Positions 43,596 to 52,058 of a DNA stretch of 64,000 nt are shown in pieces. Position 1 is the first letter of the stretch; each line of letters begins with the position of its first letter. The position numbers and the translations under genes are program-made. The notes below the pieces were generated by a model. The model was given only the letters and a program-made list of their open reading frames with translations, ran no database searches and was not told where the DNA came from. This DNA comes from Curtobacterium sp. BH-2-1-1 (lineage in GTDB: Bacteria > Actinomycetota > Actinomycetes > Actinomycetales > Microbacteriaceae), in assembly GCF_001806325.1 (NCBI RefSeq), contig NZ_CP017580.1:1054001-1118000 (forward strand), given 5' to 3'.

Positions 43596-44938
43596 CCGCC
43601 ATGTTCCGCTCCCTGTCCGGCCGCAACTACCGCATCTGGTTCGCCGGCGCCCTGGTGTCCAACGTCGGCACCTGGATGCAGCGCACCGCCCAGGACTGGA
43701 TCGTCCTGACGAAGCTGTCCGACAACGACGCCATCGCGGTCGGCATCACGATGGCCCTGCAGTTCGGTCCGCAGCTGCTCCTCCTGCCCCTGACCGGGCT
43801 CGCCGCCGACCGGTTCGACCGGCGCAAGATGCTCATGCTGACGCAGGGGCTGATGGGCGCCCTCGGCCTGGGGCTCGGCATCATGGTGCTGACCGACACC
43901 GCCACGATCTGGTCGCTCTACGGGTTCGCCCTCGCGCTCGGCATCGTCGCCGCGTTCGACACCCCGATCCGCCAGGCCTTCGTGTCCGACGTCGTGCAGG
44001 GCGAGAACGTCGCCAACGCCGTGGCGCTCAACTCGGCCTCCTTCAACGCCGCCCGGCTCATTGGCCCCGCGGTCGCCGGCGTGCTCATCGCGGCGATCGG
44101 CTCCGGCTGGGTGTTCGTCATCAACGCCGCGTCGTTCCTGGCCGTGCTCATCGCGCTCCGCTTCGTCGACCCCGCACAGCTCGCCGAGCGGATCCGGCCG
44201 AAGCGCGGCAAGGGGCAGATCCTCGCGGGCTTCCAGTACGTGCGGACGCGGCCGGACATCATCGTCGTGCTCTGCATGATCTTCGTCGTCGGGACCTTCG
44301 GCGTGAACTTCCCGATCTTCACCTCGACCATGGCCCGCGTCGAGTTCCACAAGGGGGCGGGCGAGTTCGGCCTGCTCAACTCGGTCATGGCGATCGGTTC
44401 GGTCGCCGGCGCCCTGCTGTCCGCACGCCGCGACCGCCCGCGGATGCGCACGCTCGTCGTCGCCTCCGCCGGGTTCGGCCTGGCATGCGTCGCGGCCGCC
44501 GTCGCCCCGACGTACTGGTCGTTCGCGATCGTCCTGGTGTTCGTCGGGCTCGCGTCGCTGACGTTCATGACGACCGCGAACGCCCTCGTCCAGACCACCA
44601 CGAAGCCCGCGATGCGCGGACGGGTGATGGCCCTCTACATGGCGATCTTCGCGGGCGGCACCCCCATCGGCGCCCCGATCGTCGGCGCCGTCGCCGACGC
44701 GTGGGGTCCACGCTGGGCCATCGCGGTCGGCGCGGCATCGGGGTTCGTGGCCCTGGCGATCGCGCTCGTGTGGCTCATCCGGTACGAGCGCTTCCGGGTG
44801 CGGTACGACGCGGACACCCGGCTGCACCTGGCGATCACGCACGCGGTGCCGGTCGTGGGGACCCGCGCATCGCGCGCGGCGCTGCGGCAGGACCTGGAGC
44901 GCGACGAGGCGGTCGCGGACCGGTCCAGCGCGGTCTGA
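43592..44938 (+). CDS. MFS transporter (DHA3/EntS-like)
   Basis: A 448-residue permease of the MFS_3 group with 12 predicted helices. RNYRIWFAGALVSNVGTWMQRTAQDW is the group's N-terminal signature (shown only as RIWFAGALVSNVG here for the key part), with a motif-A loop DRFDRRKML. AMRGRVMALYM is the second-half loop. It probably exports a siderophore or drug-like compound. It is coupled to the upstream marR, which likely derepresses it in response to the substrate. Confidence 0.9.
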   Translation: MTAMFRSLSGRNYRIWFAGALVSNVGTWMQRTAQDWIVLTKLSDNDAIAVGITMALQFGPQLLLLPLTGLAADRFDRRKMLMLTQGLMGALGLGLGIMVLTDTATIWSLYGFALALGIVAAFDTPIRQAFVSDVVQGENVANAVALNSASFNAARLIGPAVAGVLIAAIGSGWVFVINAASFLAVLIALRFVDPAQLAERIRPKRGKGQILAGFQYVRTRPDIIVVLCMIFVVGTFGVNFPIFTSTMARVEFHKGAGEFGLLNSVMAIGSVAGALLSARRDRPRMRTLVVASAGFGLACVAAAVAPTYWSFAIVLVFVGLASLTFMTTANALVQTTTKPAMRGRVMALYMAIFAGGTPIGAPIVGAVADAWGPRWAIAVGAASGFVALAIALVWLIRYERFRVRYDADTRLHLAITHAVPVVGTRASRAALRQDLERDEAVADRSSAV

Positions 44939-44950
44939 CGTGACCGCCTG

Positions 44951-44996
44951 ACGGACGGGAGGCACGGGTCGGCCCCGCACCGCGCCTCCCGTCCGT
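44951..44996. repeat. Palindromic repeat, GAGGCGCGG family, copy 4
   Basis: Perfect 13-base arms (44951-44963, ACGGACGGGAGGC, and 44984-44996) flank a 20-base partly paired loop. It sits between the convergent MFS and Alpha-E genes, 13 bases after the MFS stop. Confidence 0.7.
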
Positions 44997-45037
44997 CGTC
45001 ACGTCCGTCCAGGGCGCGGTCCGGCACACGGGTTCGG

Positions 45038-45083
45038 GCGCGGCTCAGCGCGCGGGTTCAGCGCGGCTCAGCGCGCGGGTTCG
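45038..45083. repeat. 23-bp tandem duplication at the end of the Alpha-E gene
   Basis: A unit starting GCGCGGCTCAGCGCGCGGGTTC is present twice in tandem (45038-45060 and 45061-45083). The second copy includes the stop codon (45068-45070) and last codons of the gene; the first lies just after the stop. Confidence 0.65.
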
Positions 45084-45964
45084 GGGGCGGCGAAGACGCG
45101 TTCGTCGAGGGCCTGCACCACCAGGTCCGCCGCCGCCGCGAGCCGCTCCCCCGCGGCGCGGGCTGCCAGCACCGCGCCGTCGTCGGACACCGACTCGAGG
45201 CCCGCCCGGGTGTCCGCGAACGCACGCACCTCGTCGGCGATGCACGACGGCGCCACGTCGGCGAGGCACTCGTCCGCCCGCCGCGCGAGGAACCGCAGCG
45301 ACCGCGGACTGTGCTCGTCCAGGAGCAGGAACGCCGCGGCGTCCTCCGGCCCGGGCGTGTGGTGGTCGCGGCCGCGCTGGAACGCCTCGCCGGCGCCGCA
45401 CGCCCGGAGCGCCGTCGTCCAGGACGCACCCGACTCCGGGTCGAGCAGCCCCGACGCGAGCAGGCGCGCCGTGGCCGAACACCGCTGCAGCGCACGGCCG
45501 AGCGTGAAGAACTCCCAGACCTCGTCGTGACTCGCATCGGCCTCGACGACCCCGATCGCCAGGGCGCTGCGCTCCCGCACCCACGCCAGGAACTCGTGGG
45601 CACGATCGGGTGCGACCTTGCGGGGCATCCGCGACCGGGTGACGTTGAGGCAGTCCCACAGTTCGGTGGAGACGACCTCGCGAGCACGCCGGGCGTTGTC
45701 CCGCGCGACCGCGACGGCCGACGCGATGGACGCCGGTTCGTGCCGGTCGAGGGCGAGGGAGTCGATCGTCGAGGCCCGGTCCGGGTCGTTCGCCGGTCCC
45801 GCGGCCCCCACGACCGCCCGGAGCTCGGCGGCGACCGCCCGGTCGTGCTCGACCCCGGCGGGCTCACCGCGGGCGACGTACACGTCGAGCATGCGCGCGA
45901 CGACCTCGGCCCGTTCCACGGCGCTCCCGACGTGGAACACGCTCCCCGCGAGTCGGCTCAGCAC
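45068..45964 (-). CDS. Alpha-E domain (DUF403) protein
   Basis: A 298-residue all-helical protein. The N-terminal LSRLAGSVFHVGSAVERAEVVARMLDVYVA-type stretch (key parts LSRLA, VERAE, ARMLDV) is the Alpha-E signature. RSLRFLARRADE and a late helix LAAAADLVVQALDE complete it. Alpha-E proteins usually sit with a circularly permuted ATP-grasp and a transglutaminase-like gene in a putative peptide-ligating system; neither is seen here. The GTG at 45964 is chosen because AGGAG lies seven bases upstream and the signature begins at once. Confidence 0.8.
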   Translation of the reverse strand: MLSRLAGSVFHVGSAVERAEVVARMLDVYVARGEPAGVEHDRAVAAELRAVVGAAGPANDPDRASTIDSLALDRHEPASIASAVAVARDNARRAREVVSTELWDCLNVTRSRMPRKVAPDRAHEFLAWVRERSALAIGVVEADASHDEVWEFFTLGRALQRCSATARLLASGLLDPESGASWTTALRACGAGEAFQRGRDHHTPGPEDAAAFLLLDEHSPRSLRFLARRADECLADVAPSCIADEVRAFADTRAGLESVSDDGAVLAARAAGERLAAAADLVVQALDERVFAAPEPAR

Positions 45965-46125
45965 GTCGGCTCCTGCATGCCGTGAACCTACTGACCGGGG
46001 ATTGCGAGGGTGTTTCGTCGCCGCGTCACGGGTGTTGCGGCTCGGCTCGGACCCCGCTGGTGCGCCCGTGTGCCGGGTCCGATCCTGGACGTCTGGCGTG
46101 CGTCCCCGGTCCACTCTCCGCGCTC

Positions 46126-46158
46126 GCTAGACAATCTAACTAGAGCGTCTAGCATTGT
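46126..46158 (+). promoter_or_regulatory. Promoter/operator of the downstream marR, possibly leaderless
   Basis: GCTAGAC (46126-46132) and GTCTAGC (46147-46153) form a perfect inverted pair, with a second interleaved pair ACAAT/ATTGT (46131-46135, 46154-46158). TAGACA (46128-46133) and TAGCAT (46150-46155), 16 bases apart, fit a promoter. The start point would then fall on or next to the ATG at 46163. No ribosome site is present, suggesting a leaderless, autoregulated message. Confidence 0.5.
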
Positions 46159-46162
46159 GACC

Positions 46163-46693
46163 ATGAGTACCGAGGTGACGACGAGCGCCGCGGGGTTCTG
46201 GTACGGCGAGGATTCCCGGGTCGACGCGGTGGACGTGCTGAACGCACTCCGCAGGTACCGGAGCGCCGAGAGCGCAGCACAGCGACGCGCGCGCGAGGCA
46301 CTGGGCATCGGCGAGAACGCCCTGCTCGCCCTCCGCGCACTCCTCGACGCCGAGGAAGCCGGCCGCACGGTCAACGCGAAGGACCTCGCCGAACACCTCG
46401 ACATCACCCCGGCGTCGACGTCGGCGCTCGTCGACCGGCTCGTGCGGAGCGGGCACGTCGAACGCCACCCGGACCCGAACGACCGTCGCGGCGTCATCCT
46501 GACCGCGTCCGGTGGCTCGATGCGCCAGGTACTCCGGGTGATCGACCAGCTCGACTCCCGCGCGGTCGAGGCGACCGAGCACCTGTCGACCGACGACATG
46601 GCCGTCATCGTGTCGTTCCTCGACGAGATGGTCCGCGTCGTGGACGGCGTCGACGTCGCCGGTCGTGGGCACCGCGTCAGCCGGTCCGCGTAG
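46163..46693 (+). CDS. MarR family transcriptional regulator
   Basis: A 176-residue MarR. The winged helix has VNAKDLAEHLDITPASTSALVDRL (core DITPASTSALVD) and the wing ERHPDPNDRRGVIL. Long N- and C-terminal helices serve dimerisation. The ATG at 46163 lies right behind a palindromic promoter without a ribosome site. A small gene follows. Ligand and other targets unknown. Confidence 0.9.
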   Translation: MSTEVTTSAAGFWYGEDSRVDAVDVLNALRRYRSAESAAQRRAREALGIGENALLALRALLDAEEAGRTVNAKDLAEHLDITPASTSALVDRLVRSGHVERHPDPNDRRGVILTASGGSMRQVLRVIDQLDSRAVEATEHLSTDDMAVIVSFLDEMVRVVDGVDVAGRGHRVSRSA

Positions 46694-46702
46694 CCTGCTG
46701 GC

Positions 46703-46963
46703 ATGGCAGACACGGGCACCGACGGCACCGCGACGCCCGCGCCGCACGACCCCGAGGACGACATGCCCCTGGCGGAGCTCGACGCCCGGGCCCGTGCGGA
46801 CGCCGCACTCCGTCGGATCCAGGCCGGGGCCGATCCCGCGCGCGAGGCGTTCGACCTCGCCAACACGATGAACGACGAGACCGTGGGTCGCCTGACGAGC
46901 GCGCTCCGACGGTTCCTCGGACGGGACGGGCGCCGCACGGCCCGGCGTGACGACCTGCGCTAG
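46703..46963 (+). CDS. Small hypothetical protein
   Basis: An 86-residue charged protein with a disordered N-terminus (Thr/Asp/Pro-rich) and a helical centre, LAELDARARADAALRRIQ, ending in an Arg-rich tail RFLGRDGRRTARRDD. It starts nine bases after the marR stop. Its last four bases overlap the convergent dehydrogenase gene. No family recognised. Confidence 0.65.
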   Translation: MADTGTDGTATPAPHDPEDDMPLAELDARARADAALRRIQAGADPAREAFDLANTMNDETVGRLTSALRRFLGRDGRRTARRDDLR

Positions 46964-47808
46964 AACGCCGTGCCGACAGCCGCGATGTCGTCGCCGCCGT
47001 GTCCAGCAGCGCTGGCGTCGGCGTAGACCCGGCCCAGTGCGTCGAGCAGGACCGTCGACACCCCCGTGCTGCGCGCGGCGTCGGTGATGAGGCCGATGTC
47101 CTTCCGGAGACCGTCGAGCGCGAACTGCGCCGGGAACGATCCCTCGATGATCGACCCGCCCTTGGCGTGCGCGTAGGCCGAGTCGCTGGCGCTGCCGTCG
47201 ATCGCCTCGAGGAAGAGCGCCGGGTCCAGCCCGAGCGACTTCGCGACCGCGAGCGACTGCCCGGTCGCGGCCGTGATGGACGCGATCCAGGCGTTCGCCG
47301 CGAGCTTGAGCGCGGTCCCGGCACCGACCTGGTCCCCCGCACGCACGGTCTTCGCGCCGATCGCGTCGAGCACCGGGTCGATGCGGTCGAGCACGTCCGC
47401 GGGGCCGGCGGCGAGCATCGTCAGGGTGCCCTGCTCAGCGGGGGCCTTCGTGCCGAGCATCATCGCCTCGACGAGGGTGATCCCGTACTTCGCGGCGAGC
47501 TGCACGACGGTCTCGGTGCCGGCGACGCCGATCGTGGAGCACTGCACCCACACGGCGTCGGTCGGGGCATCGCCCGCGGAGGCCTCGAGGACGTCCACCA
47601 CCGCGTCCGTGTCGAAGAGCGTGAGCAGCACGACCTCGGCATCGGCCACCGCTGCACCGGGGTCGTTCGCCACGGTCGCACCCTGCTCACCCAGCGGAGC
47701 GGCCTTGTCAGCGCTCCGGTTCCACACGGTCACCGTGTGGCCCTCGCGGAGCAGCGACCCAGCCACCCCGGCACCCATCGCCCCGGTCCCCAGTACCGTC
47801 ACCCGCAC
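46960..47808 (-). CDS. NAD(P)-dependent beta-hydroxyacid dehydrogenase (3-hydroxyisobutyrate dehydrogenase family)
   Basis: A 282-residue beta-hydroxyacid dehydrogenase. The Rossmann motif VLGTGAMGAGVAGSL is at the N-terminus, then VWNRS. The substrate-binding region is CSTIG (usually STxxP) and the catalytic Lys is in LKLAANAW, the G-x-x-x-K-x-x-x-N motif. It would oxidise a 3-hydroxy acid or reduce a semialdehyde. It overlaps the end of the + small gene by four bases. Confidence 0.9.
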   Translation of the reverse strand: MRVTVLGTGAMGAGVAGSLLREGHTVTVWNRSADKAAPLGEQGATVANDPGAAVADAEVVLLTLFDTDAVVDVLEASAGDAPTDAVWVQCSTIGVAGTETVVQLAAKYGITLVEAMMLGTKAPAEQGTLTMLAAGPADVLDRIDPVLDAIGAKTVRAGDQVGAGTALKLAANAWIASITAATGQSLAVAKSLGLDPALFLEAIDGSASDSAYAHAKGGSIIEGSFPAQFALDGLRKDIGLITDAARSTGVSTVLLDALGRVYADASAAGHGGDDIAAVGTAF

Positions 47809-47868
47809 GCGCGTCTCCGTCCCTGCGCCGCACCGTGCGGTCGCCCGTTCGACGGTACGCGCCGTCGA

Positions 47869-48867
47869 TCAGAGCAGTCCGCGGTCCCGGAGCCACACCG
47901 CCGGATCGACCGCCACCCCACCGTGGAGGACCTCGAAGTGCAGGTGCGACCCGGTCGAGACGCCGGTGTTCCCCACGGCACCGATGCGCTGCCCTGCCGT
48001 CACGGTCTGCCCCACCCGGACACCGATCTGGGAGAGGTGCCCGTACCGGGTCTGGGAGCCGTCGGCGTGCTGCAGCAGGACCTGGTTCCCGTACCCGCCG
48101 ACGACCCCGGCGGACACCACGCGTCCGGACATCGCCGCGACGACGGCCGTCCCCTCGCGCGCGGCGAAGTCGAGCCCCCGGTGGTTCGTCGAACAGGCAC
48201 CGCAGCCGCTGACCCACCGCGAGCCGAAGCCGCCCGCTGCCGGGATCGTCCCCGCGACGGGCCTGGCCGCCGAGGCGCCGGGAGCCGGCTCGGACGTCGG
48301 AGCCGCTGCCGCACGACGCTCGGGTGGCCTGCCGATCGCGAAGCCGTCCCGCTCGGCCCGGGCGGTCGACGTCGCCGAGGTCGTGTACTCCTGCACGTCG
48401 AGCGCGGGGAGCACCGACGTCGCGCTCGCTGCGGTCGCCGTCTGCGGTGTGGCGACGGTGACGAACAGGCACGCGGCGACGGCGGTGGCGGTGAGCGGGA
48501 CGGCCCGGGCGGACGCGAAGGCGGAGCCGATCGAGCGCAGCGGCAGCGTGATCGCCTGGGTGACGGCATGCCCGAGGGCAGTGGGGCGGATCGCGGGCTG
48601 GTCCGTGCGCAGCGTCCGTCGCGACGGCAGGGGCTGGGGGTTCCCTGCGCTGGTGGAGACCGGGGCGGCGGGAGGGGACACCGCCGCCCCGGTGGTCGAG
48701 TGGGAGACGGCTTCGGTGCCGGGCCCGGTGGCCGGGTCCGCCGCCGCAGGCTCTGCCGCACGGCGAGCACGACGGGTGGGGAGCGGCTCGACCCCGGCCG
48801 GGGCGTTCGCCGCGTGGCGAGCGGCGCCCCGCGGGCGCATCGGCAGGCGGTCCGTCGTGGTGGACAT
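47869..48867 (-). CDS. M23 family metallopeptidase (peptidoglycan endopeptidase-like)
   Basis: A 332-residue protein. A long Pro/Thr/Ala-rich cytoplasmic N-terminus (about 1-120) precedes one membrane helix (about 122-143), a linker, and an LytM/M23 domain. The zinc and catalytic motifs are NHRGLDF (H-x3-D), GHLSQIGV and HLHFEV. Two Cys (SGCGACS) near the domain start may pair. It probably cleaves or remodels peptidoglycan cross-bridges outside the cell. The ATG at 48867 is used. Confidence 0.9.
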   Translation of the reverse strand: MSTTTDRLPMRPRGAARHAANAPAGVEPLPTRRARRAAEPAAADPATGPGTEAVSHSTTGAAVSPPAAPVSTSAGNPQPLPSRRTLRTDQPAIRPTALGHAVTQAITLPLRSIGSAFASARAVPLTATAVAACLFVTVATPQTATAASATSVLPALDVQEYTTSATSTARAERDGFAIGRPPERRAAAAPTSEPAPGASAARPVAGTIPAAGGFGSRWVSGCGACSTNHRGLDFAAREGTAVVAAMSGRVVSAGVVGGYGNQVLLQHADGSQTRYGHLSQIGVRVGQTVTAGQRIGAVGNTGVSTGSHLHFEVLHGGVAVDPAVWLRDRGLL

Positions 48868-48887
48868 CGGCTTCGTCGAGGGCCGGC

Positions 48888-49247
48888 TCAGGCGCGGACG
48901 ACGCCGTCGCGGGCGATGCGGTCGAGCTCGGTCACGACGGCGTCCACCACGGCGCGGGTGATCGCGTCGGCGACGGCCTCGACCAGGACGAGCTGCTCCG
49001 GAGCCACCGCGTGGGCGGTCGTCGCGGCGACCACGCGCGTCGGGATGGCCTCGATCGCGGCGACGAGCGACGCCGGGACGAACACGGGGCCCTGCGGCTC
49101 GACCGGGGCGGTCATCGGCGAGGTCGGCGCGGGGGCGAACGTGGCCCGGGAGATGGTCGGCGCGCTCGGAGCTGCCGGTGCCGCCGGAGCGGGGGTCGGC
49201 CGTTCGGCACGGCGGGCGATGGAGTCGAAGAGCGGCGTGGAGGACAT
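48888..49247 (-). CDS. Hypothetical Ala/Pro-rich protein
   Basis: About 119 residues. The N-terminal half is Ala/Pro/Thr-rich and likely disordered, and the C-terminal half (VPASLVAAIEAIPTRVV and VLVEAVADAITRAVVDAVVTELDR) is helical. No signal peptide. The ATG at 49247 is chosen because GGAAGG lies nine bases upstream. It lies 20 bases before the M23 gene and is probably cotranscribed. No family recognised. Confidence 0.65.
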   Translation of the reverse strand: MSSTPLFDSIARRAERPTPAPAAPAAPSAPTISRATFAPAPTSPMTAPVEPQGPVFVPASLVAAIEAIPTRVVAATTAHAVAPEQLVLVEAVADAITRAVVDAVVTELDRIARDGVVRA

Positions 49248-49381
49248 GCTGCTTGCCTTCCGATCAGGTGGTCGGGCGTCCCGTTCTCGGGCGGGACGCG
49301 GTCGGAGTGTGCCCCTGGGCACGACTCCATTCAACCACCAGTATTTCAGATGTGCAATAGCATGTTTCGTGTATGCGCTCG

Positions 49382-50122
49382 TCAGTCGGGCTCGACCGCG
49401 GCCGTCGGGTCGTCGCGGCGGAGGACCTGCCGTACCCGTTCGACGATCGTCGCCGGCGGGTTGTTGTAGGCGTTCGCGGGCTCCTGTCCGCTGAGCTCCT
49501 GGATCGCCGCCATCACGGCGTCCGTCGCGTGACGACGAGCCCGGCCGGACGAGGCCTCGCCGAAGCCGGAGAGGTCGAGCGGCGTACCGAACTCGACCGT
49601 GACCTTCGCGAGCTTCGGGACGCGCGACCCCACCGGCTGGACGTCCTGGGTGCCGGTGAGAGCGACGGGCACCACGGGTGCACCACTCGTCAGGGCCAGC
49701 CAGGCCACCCCGGTGCGGCCCCGGTAGAGGCGGCCGTCGAGGGACCGGGTGCCCTCGGGGTAGATCGCGAACGCATCGCCCGCCCGGAGCCGCTCGAGCC
49801 CGAGGTCGAGGGCCTCCTGCGCCGCCGAACCCGCACCCCGCTCGACACCGATCGCGCCGATGCCCTCGAAGAAGCCCCGCGTCACCGAGCCCCGGAAGCC
49901 CTTGCCCGTGAAGTACTCCTTCTTCGCGAGGAAGAACACCTTCCGCGGGGCGAGGAGGCCGATCGTCGGGGAGTCGATGAACGAGCGGTGGTTGCTCGCG
50001 AGGATCACCGGTCCACGCTTCGGGATGTTCTTCCGACCGATGATCCGCGGCCGCCAGATCATGCGAGCGAGCGGCGCCACGAAGGCACGGCTCAGCGTGG
50101 TGTACTTCGACGATCCGGACAC
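49382..50122 (-). CDS. plsC: 1-acyl-sn-glycerol-3-phosphate acyltransferase (PlsC family)
   Basis: A 246-residue lysophosphatidate acyltransferase-type protein. The catalytic motif I is SNHRSFIDSP (N-H-x4-D), motif II GFFEGIGAIGVERG, motif III YPEGTRSLDG, and motif IV VVPVALTGT. It would acylate position 2 of lysophosphatidic acid at the membrane. The GTG at 50122 is chosen because GGAGG lies five bases upstream; a longer frame exists but lacks a site. It follows recQ on the same strand after 79 bases. Confidence 0.9.
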   Translation of the reverse strand: MSGSSKYTTLSRAFVAPLARMIWRPRIIGRKNIPKRGPVILASNHRSFIDSPTIGLLAPRKVFFLAKKEYFTGKGFRGSVTRGFFEGIGAIGVERGAGSAAQEALDLGLERLRAGDAFAIYPEGTRSLDGRLYRGRTGVAWLALTSGAPVVPVALTGTQDVQPVGSRVPKLAKVTVEFGTPLDLSGFGEASSGRARRHATDAVMAAIQELSGQEPANAYNNPPATIVERVRQVLRRDDPTAAVEPD

Positions 50123-50155
50123 ACGGGCCTCCTCGTGACGGGAGTCTCCGAGTGT

Positions 50156-50206
50156 AGTGATCGCGACCCCGATCGCATGCCCGCCACGGAATGTGTCGCG
50201 ATCACT
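50156..50206. terminator. Inverted repeat at the recQ stop
   Basis: AGTGATCGCGAC (50156-50167) pairs perfectly with GTCGCGATCACT (50195-50206), with a 27-base spacer. The right arm includes the recQ stop codon. It could be a terminator hairpin or an operator for plsC. Confidence 0.4.
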
Positions 50207-52049
50207 CGGCCGCGGCGACGACGTCGAGCACCGCACGGCCGTAACGCTCGAGCTTCGCCCCGCCGACGCCGGAGATCTCGGCGAGTTGGTCTTCGTCCGA
50301 CGGCTTCACCGCCGCGATGCCCCGCAGCGTCGCGTCGTTGAAGACCACGTACGCCGGGACGCCCTGTTCGCGGGCCTGGGCCGCACGCCAGGCGCGCAGG
50401 GCCTCGAACAACCCGAGGGCTTCCTGCGGCATGTCCGTCACGACGGTCCGGCGGTTGCGGGAGGCCCGGGGTGCCTTCACCGGGTCGCGCCGCATCCGGA
50501 CCTGCACGCGGCCGCCGAGGACGTCGGCGCTCGTCGGGCTCAGGACGACCGTGCCGAACCCGTCGCCGGACACCGCCGCGTAGCCCTGCGCGAGGATCTG
50601 TCGGGCGACGGTGCGCCACTCCGCCTCGCCCAGGTCGCTGCCGATGCCGAACGTGGCGAGGGACTCGTGCCGGAGCTCCTGCACGCGAGGCGACTGCTTG
50701 CCGACGAGGATGTCCACGAGGTGCGAGACGCCGTACCGCTGCCCGCGTTCACGGTCGAGCCGGACCACGGTGGAGAGGAACTTCTGCGCCGGGACCGTGC
50801 CGTCCCACGACTCGGGCGGGGCGATGCACGTGTCGCAGTTGCCGCACGCCGTGCTCTCCTGCCCGAAGTACGCGAGCAGCCGGACGCGCCGGCACTCGAT
50901 GGTCTCGCACAGGGCGAGCATCGCGTCGAGGTGCGCGCTGAGCTGCCGACGGTGCGCGGCGTCGCCCTCGGACTGGTCGATCATCCGGCGCTGCTGCACG
51001 ACGTCGTTCAGGCCGTACGCCAGCCAGGCGGTCGATGGGAGCCCGTCGCGCCCGGCACGACCGGTCTCCTGGTAGTAGCCCTCGACCGACTTCGGCAGGT
51101 CGAGGTGCGCCACGAACCGGACGTCCGGCTTGTCGATCCCCATGCCGAACGCGATGGTGGCGACCATGACGACGCCGTCCTCGCGCAGGAACGCGGACTG
51201 GTTCCGTTCCCGCACCTTGGCGTCGAGACCGGCGTGGTAGGGCAGCGCCGGGATCCCCTGCTCGGACAGCGCGGCCGCGGTGCGCTCGACCGAGTTGCGG
51301 GAGAGGCAGTACACGATGCCGGCGTCGCCGCTGTGCTCGGTGCGGATGAAGGTGAGGAGCTGCTGGAGCGCCCCGGTCTTCGGTTCGATGCGGTACTGGA
51401 TGTTCGGCCGGTCGAAGTCGGCGACGAAGTGCGCGGCGTCGTCGAGGCCGAGGCGGGCGGAGATCTCGCGGTGGGTCTGCGGCGTCGCGGTGGCGGTCAG
51501 GGCGATGCGCGGCACGGTCGGCCAGCGCTCGTGCAGGACGCTGAGCTCGAGGTAGTCCGGTCGGAAGTCGTGGCCCCACTGGGCGACGCAGTGCGCCTCG
51601 TCGATGGCGAACAGGGCGATCTGCGCGCGGTCGAGCAGTGCGCGCGTGGACTCGAGCCGGAGCCGCTCGGGCGCGAGGTAGAGCATGTCGACCTCGCCCG
51701 AGACCACGGCGCGTTCGACCCGGGCACGTTCGTCCGGCCCCTGCGTGGAGTTGAGGAACGCGGCCTTGACGCCGTTCGCCGCGAGGGCGTCGACCTGGTC
51801 CTGCATGAGCGCGATGAGCGGCGACACGACCACGCCGACGCCGTCCCGCACGAGCGCCGGCACCTGGTAGCAGAGCGACTTGCCACCGCCGGTCGGCATG
51901 AGGACGAGTGCGTCGCCCCCGGTGACGATCTGGTCGATGATCGAGGCCTGTTCGCCCCGGAAGTCGTCGTAGCCCCACACGCGGTGCAGGACGTCGAGCG
52001 CGGCGGCTCGGGAAGCAGACACGGCGGCGGTCGCGGGCGTGGTGCTCAT
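50202..52049 (-). CDS. recQ: ATP-dependent DNA helicase RecQ
   Basis: A 615-residue RecQ helicase for recombination and replication repair. [20 protein letters not shown] with PTGGGKS (motif I), [17 protein letters not shown] (motif II and aromatic loop), TATATP (III), [17 protein letters not shown] (V) and [10 protein letters not shown] (VI) are all present. The zinc-binding Cys cluster is ECRR then CGNCDTC, followed by a winged helix and a C-terminal HRDC domain (about 535-612). Start ATG at 52049. Confidence 0.96.
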   Translation of the reverse strand: MSTTPATAAVSASRAAALDVLHRVWGYDDFRGEQASIIDQIVTGGDALVLMPTGGGKSLCYQVPALVRDGVGVVVSPLIALMQDQVDALAANGVKAAFLNSTQGPDERARVERAVVSGEVDMLYLAPERLRLESTRALLDRAQIALFAIDEAHCVAQWGHDFRPDYLELSVLHERWPTVPRIALTATATPQTHREISARLGLDDAAHFVADFDRPNIQYRIEPKTGALQQLLTFIRTEHSGDAGIVYCLSRNSVERTAAALSEQGIPALPYHAGLDAKVRERNQSAFLREDGVVMVATIAFGMGIDKPDVRFVAHLDLPKSVEGYYQETGRAGRDGLPSTAWLAYGLNDVVQQRRMIDQSEGDAAHRRQLSAHLDAMLALCETIECRRVRLLAYFGQESTACGNCDTCIAPPESWDGTVPAQKFLSTVVRLDRERGQRYGVSHLVDILVGKQSPRVQELRHESLATFGIGSDLGEAEWRTVARQILAQGYAAVSGDGFGTVVLSPTSADVLGGRVQVRMRRDPVKAPRASRNRRTVVTDMPQEALGLFEALRAWRAAQAREQGVPAYVVFNDATLRGIAAVKPSDEDQLAEISGVGGAKLERYGRAVLDVVAAAE

Positions 52050-52058
52050 GCCACGAGC

